From: Coffea arabica
Lineage: Eukaryota; Streptophyta; Magnoliopsida; Gentianales; Rubiaceae
NCBI RefSeq assembly: GCF_036785885.1
Contig: NC_092320.1
Location: 10,479,557-10,543,556 of the forward strand
Length of the DNA: 64,000 nucleotides
Direction of reading: 5' to 3'
Shown here: piece after piece, positions 51,325 to 64,000 of the stretch
Numbering within the stretch: the stretch's first letter is position 1
Layout of the letters: each line of letters opens with the position of its first letter
Translations under genes and position numbers: made by a program
Notes under the pieces: model-generated
Told to the model about the DNA's origin: nothing
The model's input: only the letters and a program-made list of their open reading frames with translations
Database searches by the model: none

Positions 51325-54300
51325 TAGATGGTTCATTGCTGGATGCTTCAGTTTTTACATTTTGTACATCGTCAACATCATCCACTGGACATCCCATTAA
51401 ATTCATTAAAGCTCTTGGAGTTGCATTTCTGGGAAGTTGTGATGTGGAGAGTAAATTAGGCTCGGTATGGATGCTCCCAAAGACCTTAGCGATAAAGAGG
51501 ACCAGATTGTGCAACAAAATTCAGGACAGGTGAAGCTCTGCCCACTTGCGTGGATATGCTATTGGATCTCAACCACTGCTCTTTTTTCTTTTTTCCTGAG
51601 TGCTGAGAGTTACTGGTTTAAATCATCAGGGAACTGTAAATTTGCAACTTAATTGTGTCTGCCGGAGGACCTGCTCTTATTTTTGTTCGTTTCACAGTTC
51701 CTGGTCATGCATAAACCAGTGCACATTTATGTAATGTTTCCCTATTTTTGTAATGGCTTGTTGACTGAATTTTTTTACCTATCAAAATGGTGAAAACTAG
51801 AAGCCAAGAAAGGAGGATGGATGGTGTTGCTGGTCCCCATTAATCTCCTCGAGACCGTGACGATGTAATATATTGACTAAATGGCCATATCCTTTCACCA
51901 GACACTCGTCTGTTTGGTCACCCTCGGATATTTCACCTCGAGAGAGAACACTATTAAAACTAAACAGCAAGCTTTAAAAACACTCTTCCGGTCCGTGTCT
52001 TTCTGATCCAGGCCCGATCGGCTAAACTTTTCACCGCAAACAGTGGTAGGATATTTGGCAGAACTGAGATCAGCTCTTCCACAGATGGTTCCTTAAAAGG
52101 CATGGGATGGAGCGCTGGTAACCAAGTGGGTGATTTTTCATGAAACCACTAGTCTATTATTCAGCATTTTCCTCTTTTTTCTTTTTTGCATTGATCTGCC
52201 ACAATGCCCGGGGTGCCTCACGCCTCTATTCGCTTTTTTGAAGTTGTTGGTCAGGATGTTATTGACGTTCATCACCATAAATATGGTGAAACCAACTAGT
52301 GACGTGTGGCATCCTTTATTTCATCTTTTGTGGTCGAACAAGGTCTCAGAGCTTGAAAGATTATTCGTGTAAACCAGGTTGATGCTTCTGCTTGCATGCA
52401 TAAAAATTTCCACTTGGACCATTGATTTATGTAGATGGATGCAAGCCAAATGATTCACATGATCAGGTTTGAGGAAAAAGGTCCTTGCTTGCAAATCAAG
52501 GATCAAGAACATCTACAGTTGTTGAAGATAATTATACCTAGCAAAACAAATCTAACTAATGCATGCACTAAAACAACAAATGTCAAATAATAACTTTTAG
52601 TACAAATCTCCTAAGAAAATATAAGTAGCTATCCTCCTACACTCGTTTATAGTGATGCATTCATTCTGTTAGTGCATAGTATGTTATCCCAATACCTACA
52701 TCATAAAGTACAGTTATGGCTGAATATTTTAGACTTCACCCCATCATCAACCACCCAAAGATGGAAAACAAAGAATCATGATTCTGTTCAGATTACTCTT
52801 GACCATACAAATCTTTCTATCCACAGGGCCTTCAAGGTGAGCGTGCATCAGTGCATGTGAATGTGTTGGATAAGGAAGTTTGGTGAGATCAGCTTTTCAA
52901 GAGGGGAGACGCAATCATCTTTCCAATTCAAAAGAGGGATTCATAATTTCATCTTTCCTTTTTGTGGAGCGGAGAGTGAACAGCAAATTAATCTTCATCA
53001 GAATAAAGACGACACATGAACAATACTGCAGTGACAATACTGACAATAAAAAAAATGGTAACTGTCAATGAAAAGGAGCATCTTAATCCCAAAATGGCCA
53101 AGGCAGATGTGCATTTAACGTCAGACTTGTACCTCCTTCAACTCTGGGCTCAAGGCACTTAATCAAAGCAAGCTTGCAGGAACTATTTTCCTTTTTTGAG
53201 AGGAAGGAGGAGGTGGCTGGGGGGCGGAAATGTTATTACGACACAATATGAACTCCTACCCAAGAGACTGATTGCCATTAAGAATGTGTGAAACACGATT
53301 TAAATTGTTAATAATATGGCTTCATCAGTGATCGTGGGCCAACTCGATTATCATATTAGTTGGTTGGTACTTAAATCCTTCAGTGGACTGACTTGATTGC
53401 TATGTAACTCAGAACTGAAGAGTCCAAGACGAGAATAATAGACCAGAAACATTCAAGTGCGAGTCAAAGGAGATTCTATGCAATAAACTAATCGAAGCAA
53501 TCTAGATTCCATTACCTTAATCTTACTTTTTAATTACCATCACCGGTTGATCTGGAAGACCAAACAACTCAGACTGTCTTTCTTCTTCTGTTCTTACATA
53601 ACTCCGCTCTATAAATGCATCCAACTTATCTTATTGACTAATACCAGAAATATGTATAGCCTAAAATATAAGATGATTTAAGCCAAATGAGAAGACCCAA
53701 ATTTATCTTAAACAGCCAAGAAAGGTTAAATCCATTGCTTGAGAGGGAACTGGAATCTTTTCAGCTAATTATTCACATTATCCCACATGTTTCAGTTCCA
53801 AATAAACCCAATTTCTAGGATACTGCAACTTTATCATGCAATTGGTGATGGCTAAAAAAACCAGAAGCATTACCTTCAAGTTTTTAATCATGGTTGTCAA
53901 TGGTGCCTGTTTCAACATTTCTGCAGAAAATGATACAAAAGAGAGACTACTCGAATACTGTACTTCTGCTCGTAAAAAGTTAAAACTTGAGGGCGACCAC
54001 CAACTATCATAACAGGAATAAGGGATTAAAGGCTGAGATCCGGCTACCAAACTTCTTTGCAGTAATAGTGGAATTTACATAATTTACTAAATCATAATGC
54101 CGTTTACGTGATTTTTTTCTCTCTAATTGAAGAAAAATATTCTGAAGAAAAGAACTATTCCATGAAGAAATTCAAAGGACCTACTTTTCCAGAATCTCAA
54201 CGAAAAAAGAGAAAAACTAATAGCTTCAGAGCAAATGACAAAATAAGGGCCAAAAAATCGCTGTTGAAGCAATGTGACATTCATAGAGCAAACATCAAAA

Positions 54301-54692
54301 CTAACTCATCAATCAAGTCAATTTTCCACCCAAAACCAAGATGCACGACAATTAGATATCAATAGAGAGCAGCAATTAATCATACCATAGTCCGAAACCA
54401 TCTCTCGCTCGAACATGGATATTCCTAAACCAAACCAATAAATAAAGGGCCAACTCAAGCTTCAGCTTTCATGACAAATAAGCACTTACATAACCAGCTT
54501 CGGTGCAGTAGAAATCAAAATGTTTTGCAATATGTGTACCACACATGTACTAAGTTGTTAACTGAAATTCAATATCATTCCAATATGTTTTTGCACCAAT
54601 CCTACACAACCAAATAAAGGGGAAAAAGAAGAAGAAGAAGAAGAAGATACAGGCTAGATTATAGTAAACAGATAATCACAATAGCATGAAGA
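51325..54692. other. Convergent intergenic region between CK1 and the DUF3511 gene
   Basis: The left part includes the CK1 3' UTR. Several reading frames of 60-90 codons are present on both strands, but none has known motifs, good splice context or coding-like composition. A GAA run of about 7 units lies at 54629-54649. Confidence 0.4.
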
Positions 54693-55067
54693 TCACCTCC
54701 AACCATAGACCACCTGAGTGCACCTGTCTTTAAGCCACCTAATGCTCTTCTTCAAAGACCCTTTAACTTTACCTTCAACAGTATAGACCTTGTAGCTAGC
54801 AACCCTCTTTTTCCTCTGCAATTCGGGATCATTAAAGCTCCAACTTTTTGAAATGGACCCGTTGGCGGACTTGCCTTTCTTGAACTTTACATCCTTAGAA
54901 ATTTCCGTGTGGCCATTGTTTGCTGCTGTTGCATAGGAAGCACTATAGCATCTGAGATCTTGCAGCCCAGTTGGGTTCGAGGAGGGGTTGCTATTGCTGC
55001 TGCAGCTGTAGCTCTCCAATTGAGAATTCCTTCCGTCATGGTAGGACTTGGATCTGAATTCTTCCAT
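54693..55067 (-). CDS. DUF3511 family protein, single exon
   Basis: The minus-strand frame of 124 residues starts at ATG 55067 and ends with YGWR and TGA. The C-terminal half is the DUF3511 domain: SKSWSFNDPELQRKKRVASYKVY, which I split as KSWSFNDPELQ and RKKRVASYKVY, followed by KGSLKKSIRWLKDRCTQVVYG. The N-terminal half is rich in Ser and Asn. DUF3511 proteins are short plant-specific proteins without a known biochemical role. No signal peptide or membrane segment is seen. The basic C-terminus could bind nucleic acid or membranes, but that is speculation. The full domain and stop are intact, so the gene looks functional. Confidence 0.9.
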   Translation of the reverse strand: MEEFRSKSYHDGRNSQLESYSCSSNSNPSSNPTGLQDLRCYSASYATAANNGHTEISKDVKFKKGKSANGSISKSWSFNDPELQRKKRVASYKVYTVEGKVKGSLKKSIRWLKDRCTQVVYGWR

Positions 55068-55144
55068 TGTGGGAGGAAATCAAGAGCAAAAATCCTTTTG
55101 TTTTAGGCCTTTCGTAGGAGAATATGGTTGCGAGGATTCCTAAG

Positions 55145-55151
55145 CTTTATA
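55145..55151 (-). promoter_or_regulatory. TATA box of the DUF3511 gene
   Basis: On the minus strand the sequence reads TATAAAG, 78 bp before the start codon. The position is suitable for a gene with a short leader. Confidence 0.5.
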
Positions 55152-55496
55152 GTCGATGCTAGTAATAATAATAATAATACGCGAGAGTGCTCTGGCTTGG
55201 TTTTCGGGGCCGTCGGTGGTCTGGATGCTGGTGGTACTTACTAGGTGTGTGCAGTGGAGAAAGAAAACTCAGTGGATGACGCCAAATTACACTTTGTCAT
55301 CCAGCAATAACTGCTTGCCACTCAGCTGTACCCAATAAGCATGCAAACAGACTTCCTGATTTTGTTATAATTCCTCTGGACTGCAGATGCAGATCCCTTG
55401 TGGCTTGTGTCTAATTACAAACAGCTAATAAGCTAGAAGGAATTGTTCCAGTCTTCTGCCTGTTTTGCTCTTTAACCACATTTCCTCTTTTTATTA

Positions 55497-55525
55497 TTAT
55501 ATAATATAATATAATATAATATAAT
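55497..55525. repeat. (TATAA)n microsatellite
   Basis: About five to six units of a pentanucleotide ATAAT/TATAA repeat. Confidence 0.9.
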
Positions 55526-56393
55526 GCAGAGAGGATATGATTTACATTTACCCAAGGAGGAAGCCTGTTTGCCGCATAAGAGAAGCACAAGCTAAAAAAG
55601 AATAAAACACAACAGTTTAGTTACTCTTTTTTGAGGTACTCTTTTTATTGGTATAAGCATTACTCCAACATTAATTTACGGCTCCAAGGCAACATTTACT
55701 CCCACAAGTCCCCACTTAGAGTTGGGCGTTCATTATGAGTTCAAGCGGCGCTAGTTACCAAATAAATTTAGGGGGGAATACAGACACACATGGCCTGCGA
55801 CAAGTCAAAGCGCGTAATACCACGGATTCTTACAACAAAGAACGCGCCATAGATAGGCCCATTCTCTTCCCAAAAAAAAATATTTTTTTTTTTGGGCCTG
55901 GTACGCACGATGAATAGCCAGTATTCTATTCATTATGATCGAACTAGGCAACTTGCAGTAAAAGTGTCCGGTGGGTGACCCAACTTTTCGGAGAAAAGAC
56001 CGCCACTTGGCGGCGTAGACTCCCCGAGCAGAACAACATATCCCATGGAGTAATAAATTCCGAGGCCAAATTCACAGGTGCCCCAAATTTTTAGTGTACC
56101 AAAATAAATGGAATAAAGAAACGGGTAACTTGTACAAGAGCTTGACGGCACAAGATATTACCATGGACCTGAAAAATTGGATAATTTACAAACAGTCAAT
56201 GTATACATCGTTGCCGGCTTGCTGCTACTGATACACATTACACACGCATTACATTTCGTACCAAAATTGTTAGCCCACGCGAGGCGGCATTGCACTGCAG
56301 ACGCAGATGGTCCAAGTACAGTCGCGAGCATGCACCTACACTAGTAAAAGCCCAGGACAGCAGCTGGAATCCAGCGAGTCCACAATTTTCCGG

Positions 56394-59300
56394 CTAAGTG
56401 ACATATGTTGAATCACCTTTTCTGTTCATCAAGTCATGGTAATAAAGCAGCACACACATCGGTTGACCAAGAATGCAAAAAAAGCACCAAAATATCATAT
56501 TCCCCACCTGGATAAAACAGGATATGATCAGCCACAGGCATCTTAAAGACAAGTGTCAAGAACAACTACAGGTAAAATTTCTTTTGTTTGTACATTTTAT
56601 TGGTATCTGCAGGAGTCCAAGGATAATAGCATAAAATAGCACGAACAGGTTGTGCATATGAGAAGTTGAAGATTCTTAGCCACAATACTAAAAAACAAGC
56701 TCTTAATGGCTGGTACGAAGCTACGATACTTGTAATGACTCAAACAAGACTCGCACTTGCACTTACTTCCAGAGAAGATGAACACAAGACAACGAAGACT
56801 CATACTTGCACTTACTTCCAGAGAAGACGAACAAAAGACAATCACACACAATCATCAACTGCTCTATACAAGACACAATCATAGGCTACAAGAATCCAAT
56901 ATTAAAAAGACCTACCATCGAATTCTTGAACTTAGCTTGCAAAAAGTTTGTCAATACAACCAGGGGAACCTGTCCAAAAGAGGAGAAAGAAAAAACTTAC
57001 TCCTGCTGGAAACAAAGAGAAAACAGATGCCATATATAATCTGGGTCATCTCTGCTTCTTGGAAACTAAATTAGCAGAATACATATGAATGAAAGTTTCA
57101 ATACATAAAGATGTCTAATAGATACAGCGTACATAATACCACCTGTACTGTGAAATACACTATTAATTACATCATGTCAAGTCTTTCTGCAGATGCACAG
57201 ATAGGTTCCCTTACCTGAAACATGATACCGATGAATGCCCAAAACTTGAATATGTGGCATGGAACAGCAATACACAGCTGCCAATGAGCACAAAGCGCAG
57301 TCATCATAAGTTCCATGCATTATTTGCTTGCATGTTATTAAAAAAAGGAAAAAAATGAAAAATGTTCGATATCTATGGATCTGGCAAGATATAGGAAGTA
57401 AATGTGCACCAACCTCGTGGAAGATAGCAGAAACAAGGAACACAATGATTATTGCAACTCCCTGCAACAAAAAGATGAATATTAAATCTAACTAACAATA
57501 ATTTCATTTTTACAGCGGACCTTTAATGTGGAACAGGAAAGAAGGATGTCCATTCATACTACTTTAATAAATGGAGAGCAAGCAGATGTGGGGTGTAACA
57601 TTTTTATCTTCTCCAATACTACCCCTACATGAATAACTGCCCTTGTTTTTCTTTTTCCTTTTTTTTTCATTTTTGGGCTCTAGGTGAACTACCTATTACT
57701 TTACCAATCTTATTTTTCTCTTTGATTGTTTAACTACTAGTCTTTCTAAACTATCCAGAATAAACTTTGTAAAAGAGTTGAAGGTTCTTTGAAGCTTGAA
57801 ATTGTTCATTGGAACCATTGAACTACTCAGCAAGCATCAACTTTCCAAGAAGACAAGAGGACAAACAAACTCAATACATTAGGCAGCTTGAAATTGGAGA
57901 CTTTACCTTAGGTAACCCATTGCGCAAGCACGGAAAATAAATGTGGCGAACCATCCATTTATGGACAGGCTGCAATCAATAAAGGTTTTAAGCAATAATT
58001 ATTACAACAAAAATATATTAAAATACTGGTAAAACTGCATCTGCCAACAACAGAAATGACAAGAATCTAATGTATGAAGAAGAACATTTACAACATCTAT
58101 CTCCTTTATGAAAGAGTATGAATTACTGAACAGCCCGAGTAACTGCAAACCCCACCAGCAAAGCTGGAACTCAGCTTAAAACACACTCAAACGGCATTTT
58201 GTGCAGCCAAAAAAACATAAGCATGCACCACAAGAAATGCAGATACTCTATACAGAAAGTGTAAAAACATACCTCCTAATTCAACAAAACAAAATGCAAG
58301 ACAAAAATGAGGACTTTCTTATACGCTAAACTTTGTGATGCATTATACATGTCATTACATGAAGATACAAACAGAGTCTTCAATCCACCAGGACTGCTAT
58401 AGATGTGCACACAGAAGGAAAAGGCAAATAAAGAAGAAAAAATAACATCCTCAGAAAGGCAAATCTGAAACTAATTCTAGAAGATTACATACCATGTTCC
58501 ACATTCTCCAATACTAGCAACAGCCACAGCAGGACAACCATTTCAATTGATGGTGGGAGAACAAAACAAAATCTCTAATTAGTTCTAAGATAATTGGAAT
58601 GAGAAATGTAAAAGAGGAAAGTAACAGCATAAAGATCATATTTAAGTCTTCTAAAAGTTTACCTCATCTATTGTTTTTGCATTCCACCAATCCTTGTAAA
58701 ATTCACGATCCCCGAAACACAGTATCTCAGCAAGTATATTTAACCTATATGATGTCACAGAATTATAATCAGAGTCAAGTGCTAGGATAACGATGATTGG
58801 CAAACAAACATGGACTCCATCTCCAAAGGAAGAGAGACAATCAAATCATTCCATATCATCTTCTAACCAGTTCTCTGCTTTTGGAATCACATTCATTCTA
58901 ATCTTCTGTTTCCACCAAAATAGAGTTCAAGGTATGAGCCTTTTTCCGTTTTTGTTTCATGAAAGAAGGATTATGCAAATTCATTCATACTGTCGTTCCT
59001 TTCCCAATTTTGCTAATACATACCAACCAGTTTCCACAGCTAAGCCTCAAAGAAAATGGTGAATGACTCAACATCAAGCTAACACAATCACTTCCATGTG
59101 GTAGGATATTTAGTCATTTTCTTATGACAAAGAACATTGATCTTAAATCCAGTAGACTGTCAACCTCCAAAGATTGTGTATCTAATCTCATAATTTTAAC
59201 TGATAAAGCACCACCTATCTTCTCTATATCTTTCTTCAACTACGTGACTTCATACTGACATCAGGACTACATATGACCAAGGACACCCACCCATGACCCA

Positions 59301-62300
59301 ACCCCTAACCCTCAAATCCCACCCAAAAATACCCATATAAGAATCCTCCTCATACGGCACTGGACTGGACAAAAAGATTGAAATGGGAAAAAGTTCTCTA
59401 CTAATTTATTAAAGAGAAGATGGCGTACCATAGATGGAAAACACAGTAAAACATGCAGAGCCAAACGTATAAATTTGGAACTGAAAGCTTCAAGACCCTT
59501 TCAATCGCATATAGAAGATTTCCTTTCAGAGGATGTTGGGAGTTTTGCACGATTGGATTGATGTACTGCATGATAATATGACTTTGTCAGCTGAGTTTTA
59601 CACAAGAAGAACCCAAAAAAAGAAAAAAGGTAAGAACCAAATTTCCCACAAAGAAGACAGAAAATTACCTGCTCTATGATAAATCCCATAAAACCTGTAA
59701 AAATTACCAACTTGATGAGTTGAGTCACCACCCAACCTTTCCGAATGTAAGCTGTGCGTGGATAGCTTAGCTGCAAATGACAGTTTCTCGGTATAGACTT
59801 ATCAAAAAATTTCACCACTAAAACCAACAATGCTAGAGTAATTAGGAACTTAATGACTTTATACTGAATAGGAAAAAAATGTTCCCTATAAATAAATGCA
59901 CACAGGAGAGTTTTCAATTTCCCAATAACATTGTGTAAACCATTGAATACAACCAATATAAATCTTTTGATGAAGCTCACACCTAGCAAAGAAATTTTTC
60001 TCTGAAAGTATTTTTTATCAACACATAGCATGGAACATCAACTACCTTAACCAGCTTTTTTCAAAATTAAATAAGTCAAGAACCAAACTAATGGATTTGC
60101 TTTCCTTTTTCTTCTCTTTTAATTCTTTAACAATGAACTAAATGCCATATCAGATCCTAGTATGAACAATAGCTAAACCAAAATACTTAGGCCAAAAGTA
60201 ATTTGCACACATTCAACCTAGCAGCAGCTTACAAGATAGAATATAATCTCAATCTCTCCTAAGCCGCATGTTTAACCTTCAAAGAAGAAACCCAAAATTA
60301 GGTAATAGTGGCTAACAAACCCATTGTTACTTGATTGCCTCTACGGTTGAGAAGGATTACTTACGGAAAATTTATAAAGGTTGACAATAAATTGAAAGCA
60401 TCTCTGAAAACACACAAAAATTGACCACAACATTCTCCATTGCCTCTGTGGATGAGAAGTTTGCAGTTTGTACTAAATAATTGGCAAACTTGAGATGGTG
60501 AGCAGTACATCCATTGGAAGTTTAGGCTCCATTTCCATTATTGATTGAAGCATAATCTGCATTAGTATCCTAGAACCAAAATAGGCCAACAAAACCTCCC
60601 ACTGTTTTGTAGGTGATCACTTGTATATGCATAACATATATTGGAAGATAGACTTCGCTGAGTTGTAGGTAGAATTTTAAAAAAATTAACTATAATGACA
60701 CAAGATGACACCTTTCCAGAACAAAGATTACAAGTTTTGCATACCCCATCACACATCATAATCCTAACCATATTCACATCAACAACCGAGAGCTCCTCAC
60801 TGGCACATTACAAAATAGAGGTCATGATCACAAAACAATAATGTGGCGAAATTGTCTCTGTAGAAACATCATGAATGAAGACATTCCAGACTTCAGAGGT
60901 TAATTCAAGTCCATATGCTCCTAAAAATCTCAATAGAATACCAACAGGAGATAAAATGTTAAAATAAATTAGACAGGGCTAGAGCATGTTTACCTGGTAA
61001 CATAATGTTGGAGCAACCATGAAGTATGCCAAACTCTTAAAGCTCACATCATAGCTGAAATCCGTATTCAAATAGTTGGGCAAGACTTCCCCCTATCATT
61101 AGAAAAGGAGCTTAAAAGAACTGGCTTATGCTTTCTAAAAATGTCAGACTCAAGAACTTGGCGCAAAACACATTTATTTTGCACCTTCAAGTTTTCAGGA
61201 GTCCTCTAATTAGGAATAAAAAATCAGTAGGTAAATTTCTACACTATTGACAAAATGGCCCAAAAAGTTAAAAGTTATCTGGAGAATAATTACATACAAA
61301 ATGTCCATCCACAAATTTTAAATTAACTTCTGAAAGCACAAAACAGACGCAAGATGTGCAGAAGTGAAAGAAAGAAAGCATAAAATAATATATGATATGC
61401 CAAGAAAGAATTTCTTAAGCTTCACCACCAAATTTCCCACCACATAGGGTCTGACATTATCCATGGAAATATTGACAAAATGACTCGACAAAAGTTGATA
61501 ATCAACCAACAGAAAAGAGTGTGTTCTTCATACCTTCTCGAGTGACTTTGCAACTGCTCTCATGTCATAATTGGTATGCGCATAGGATATCAATTTTAAC
61601 CACACAACGCAGGCACACAACATCAAGTTCACGCCCGAGAGAACAACAGAATCACACCTGAGCATTTCAAACCTCTGATTAATATTTCACGACTAAAATT
61701 GCGACAAACAAATGCCCAGTTTGACATGGTATTCCCATCTCCCATGTTAACAAGTAATGCCACAAAGTATATATTGCAGTAAAAAGAAACATCTGAGTCA
61801 TTTTCCATATTTTATGCTTCTTGTGTTTCCACCTCCATGATGAAGATGACAGACGAGAGTAGAGCAAAAAGTTGCAACCAAGGCTATTCAACCTAATATT
61901 GATTTCAAGACTAATAAAAAAAAAGGAAAAGAAATCACATTTTAGTTGTCAAAACCTGACATACATTTTTCATAATTAATCAGAGATCAACTTGTGTGCA
62001 AGTCTTGACACATTCAGTAATTCATTTTAGAACTTAAGAAAAAAAAATTTATTGTCACTGCTCTTAAACATATCTCACAACTATCCAAAACGGTAATGCA
62101 AAATGTATAAAAGCAGTTCTACATCATTTTTCTTTGAACTTGCATGGTGGACCTGATGGAAATAAAGAACCACACACAGTCACAATGCTATAAGTTGATA
62201 ACAAACCTTAGAATGACAACAACAGGATACAGAATCGCAGTTGTACTTATTATGATATGTAGAATGACAACCACCTGCAAAATTTAGCCCATGTCTTTCA

Positions 62301-63842
62301 ATGTCAGGATGAAAAAGAAAAAAAAGGAGAAAGCAAAAATAACAAACAACTACATTCATACAAAATCCAGATACATACCATTTACAAATACCTAGTGATG
62401 ATCCAACATAAAATAGAAATTGAAACTTACCGGTTCAGAAATGTACTTTTTCTGCACCAATTTTTCAACAAAAAATGACGCAAGCGGGAAAACAAGAAGA
62501 CTGAGACTGCAAGATACCAGAAAAGGAAATAAGTATTTAGGCTCACATATGTAACCCAAAAAAACCAACCTTAACTCTTTGCCGTTCTAGTGTTTGGAAT
62601 TGGCAAGGAGGAGACTAACAAAAGCAAAAAAAGAGAGTCAGGGGGTAAAGTTACCAGCACATGAGAAGAGGCCAATCCCCCAGTGATCTCGAACTAAACC
62701 AAAAACCTGACTTAATTAACCACCCATACTGTAAAGATATTAAGAACGCAGTCAATATGGTATGAATATAACCCAAAACTCTCAAATAGATGGCAGGCCA
62801 GAATATACAAGCTAGTGCTAAATTAGTACTGCTTAATAAACATCTGTTGTTGCTACATGGTAGAATGCAATAAAGTCTGCACTGAGGACTGCTAATGTGC
62901 TTCATATGTGTCAGAAAAAATGTAACGTTAATTAACAAGCATAACTGCCAGAAGTAGTCACACACCTTCATCAAATTTTCAATAATAAGCCGGCCGTTTA
63001 CCGCAACAAGTACCACAATACAGAGATTGAAAAGACCCGCATGGCTCTGAAACAAAAATTGCAATGAGTGCCCTGCACTACAACATTCTACTGAAAACTT
63101 TACGGAAAAGAAAAGGTTTCAGAAAAAAATCAAATAGTTAAAAAAAAAGATTAACCGCTGCATAGAATTCAAATACTCAAATTTCAAGCCATAAGCGCCA
63201 AATCAATAAAACCTGTGAATTCTGTACACAGAGCTCAACACTAGTATACTTTACGTATCACATAACAAAGCAGTAAATCTAGCTACGTTAGATTAATTAC
63301 ACGTGTAATGTAATCTACGTTGCGTAATTAGTGAGGCAGCTGAAAACCTGTTTGAAAATGGCGTCAGAGCTCAGAGGGCTCTCCTTAATTCTCCGGTGAG
63401 CCGGCGCAGAAGGTCTGTAAGCAAACTTCCACGACGACGATGACGACGACTCAACTCCACCACCACTACCACCACCACCTCCCCTGCCTTCGCCACTCCC
63501 AACCTTGTCCTTATCATCCTTTGCGTTGCTCAATTCCCTCACCAATTCCACCCCACCACTACTCCCATACACCAGTTTACTTCGACTCCTTTCCTCATAA
63601 TCATCCGTCGAGTTCCCTTTGGAACTCGAGTCCAAGTCCGAATCCGACTCAGACTCCTTCACTACGTCCTTCGCCGCGGCGGCGGCGACAGCGACAGCCT
63701 CCACCACCACCGAACTCGCTGTCCTCCTCCTAAGAGAACCGCTCCGATCGTAATTCGAGTTCTCCTCCCTATTCTCCGCGCTGGAGATCGTCGTAGTCGC
63801 CGTCGCTGCAACCACAACCTCCGGCGACTCCATGAACGCCAT
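56394..63842 (-). CDS. DGAT1: Acyl-CoA:diacylglycerol acyltransferase 1 (16 exons)
   Basis: Sixteen minus-strand exons join in frame to 566 residues: 63842-63348, 63046-62966, 62728-62655, 62506-62431, 62274-62207, 61657-61534, 61092-60994, 59770-59669, 59565-59429, 58744-58663, 58513-58493, 57969-57907, 57461-57414, 57277-57215, 56969-56916 and 56507-56394. The first exon encodes a variable Ser/Gly-rich, hydrophilic N-terminus of about 165 residues. The MBOAT membrane domain follows, with several hydrophobic helices, LSYPRTAYIRKGW, the FYKDWWN motif, YWRMWNMPVHKWM, the SAIFHE histidine and the C-terminal YYHDLMNRKG. The enzyme joins acyl-CoA to diacylglycerol in the ER membrane, the last step of triacylglycerol synthesis. 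The exon number matches Arabidopsis DGAT1. The start is the ATG at 63842; an in-frame TTG just upstream was not used. All catalytic motifs are present. Confidence 0.95.
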
Positions 63843-64000
63843 TTCCAAAATTTCTAGCTGTATACGGAGAAAATTTATGTATGCGGATGTTGTTGTAGAC
63901 GAGGAAACTCTCTTTCCGTGACTCCGTAGAAAGATATAGAGAGAGAAGGATTGGGGGAACAGTCTAGAAACGACAAAGTGTGATTGGTAAAGGAGAAGAA
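63843..64000 (-). other. 5' leader and promoter-proximal region of DGAT1
   Basis: Sequence upstream of the DGAT1 start codon up to the window edge. It is rich in CT on the sense strand (the plus strand has GAGAGAGAAGG near 63930). The promoter continues outside the window. Confidence 0.5.

Larger units (their letters stand above)
55068..56393. other. Region between the DUF3511 gene and the DGAT1 stop codon
   Basis: It holds the DUF3511 promoter on the left and probably the DGAT1 3' UTR on the right. No additional gene is supported. A (TATAA)n-type run lies at about 55497-55525. Confidence 0.4.

Noticed and set aside
52130-53100. Cluster of 60-80 codon plus-strand frames after the CK1 gene
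   Set aside because: There are no shared motifs, no splice sites linking them and no recognisable domain; they are chance frames.
63440-63733. 97-codon plus-strand reading frame rich in His and Pro
   Set aside because: It is the antisense of DGAT1 exon 1; the repeats of His and Pro only mirror the Ser/Gly-rich coding of the real gene.

Overview
The window is nuclear DNA of a flowering plant, most likely a eudicot. The genes have many GT-AG introns, the DNA between them is AT-rich, and every recognisable protein belongs to a plant family. I cannot name the species. An asterid is a guess from the general look of NPR1 and is not demonstrated. I see no prokaryotic, organellar or viral genes.

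Eight protein-coding genes could be assembled exon by exon, with each reading frame closing at a stop codon. From left to right they are: (1) + strand, about 0.37-5.30 kb, a triple CCCH zinc-finger protein like Arabidopsis C3H65/EMB1789; (2) + strand, 11.94-13.52 kb, a class A heat stress transcription factor with a perfect three-unit heat shock element upstream; (3) - strand, 16.79-21.01 kb, NPR1, the BTB/ankyrin salicylic-acid co-receptor; (4) - strand, 23.38-24.97 kb, an unrecognised 225-residue protein built from two copies of a 103-residue unit, with a GC-AG first intron; (5) + strand, 36.16-38.94 kb, an IQ-motif (IQM family) calmodulin-binding protein with a non-coding first exon; (6) + strand, 45.17-51.32 kb, a 14-exon plant casein kinase 1; (7) - strand, 54.69-55.07 kb, a single-exon DUF3511 protein; (8) - strand, 56.39-63.84 kb, the 16-exon DGAT1 enzyme of triacylglycerol synthesis.

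The DNA between genes is mostly degraded transposon sequence. I could define the ends of several elements by terminal inverted repeats plus target-site duplications. These are a 1.1 kb hAT element with an exact 8 bp duplication (25.12-26.25 kb), a 660 bp hAT element (27.76-28.42 kb), a 659 bp hAT remnant that still encodes the dimerisation domain (41.57-42.23 kb) and sits inside a probable older 3.3 kb hAT, and two fold-back Mutator-type MITEs with 9 bp duplications (29.56-30.02 and 32.24-32.61 kb). There is also a LINE reverse-transcriptase remnant at 22.4-23.15 kb, a tRNA-derived SINE at 33.26-33.40 kb, and many AT microsatellites and homopolymer junctions. A perfect 416 bp tandem duplication lies in intron 2 of the casein kinase gene.

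The genes do not form a pathway or cluster. Several are stress or signalling regulators (HSF, NPR1, IQM, CK1), but their neighbourhood looks like ordinary eudicot gene order. I found no convincing new multi-gene system. The most unusual items are the tandem-unit protein at 23.4-25.0 kb, the young intronic duplication in the kinase gene, and the cleanly delimited nested transposons.
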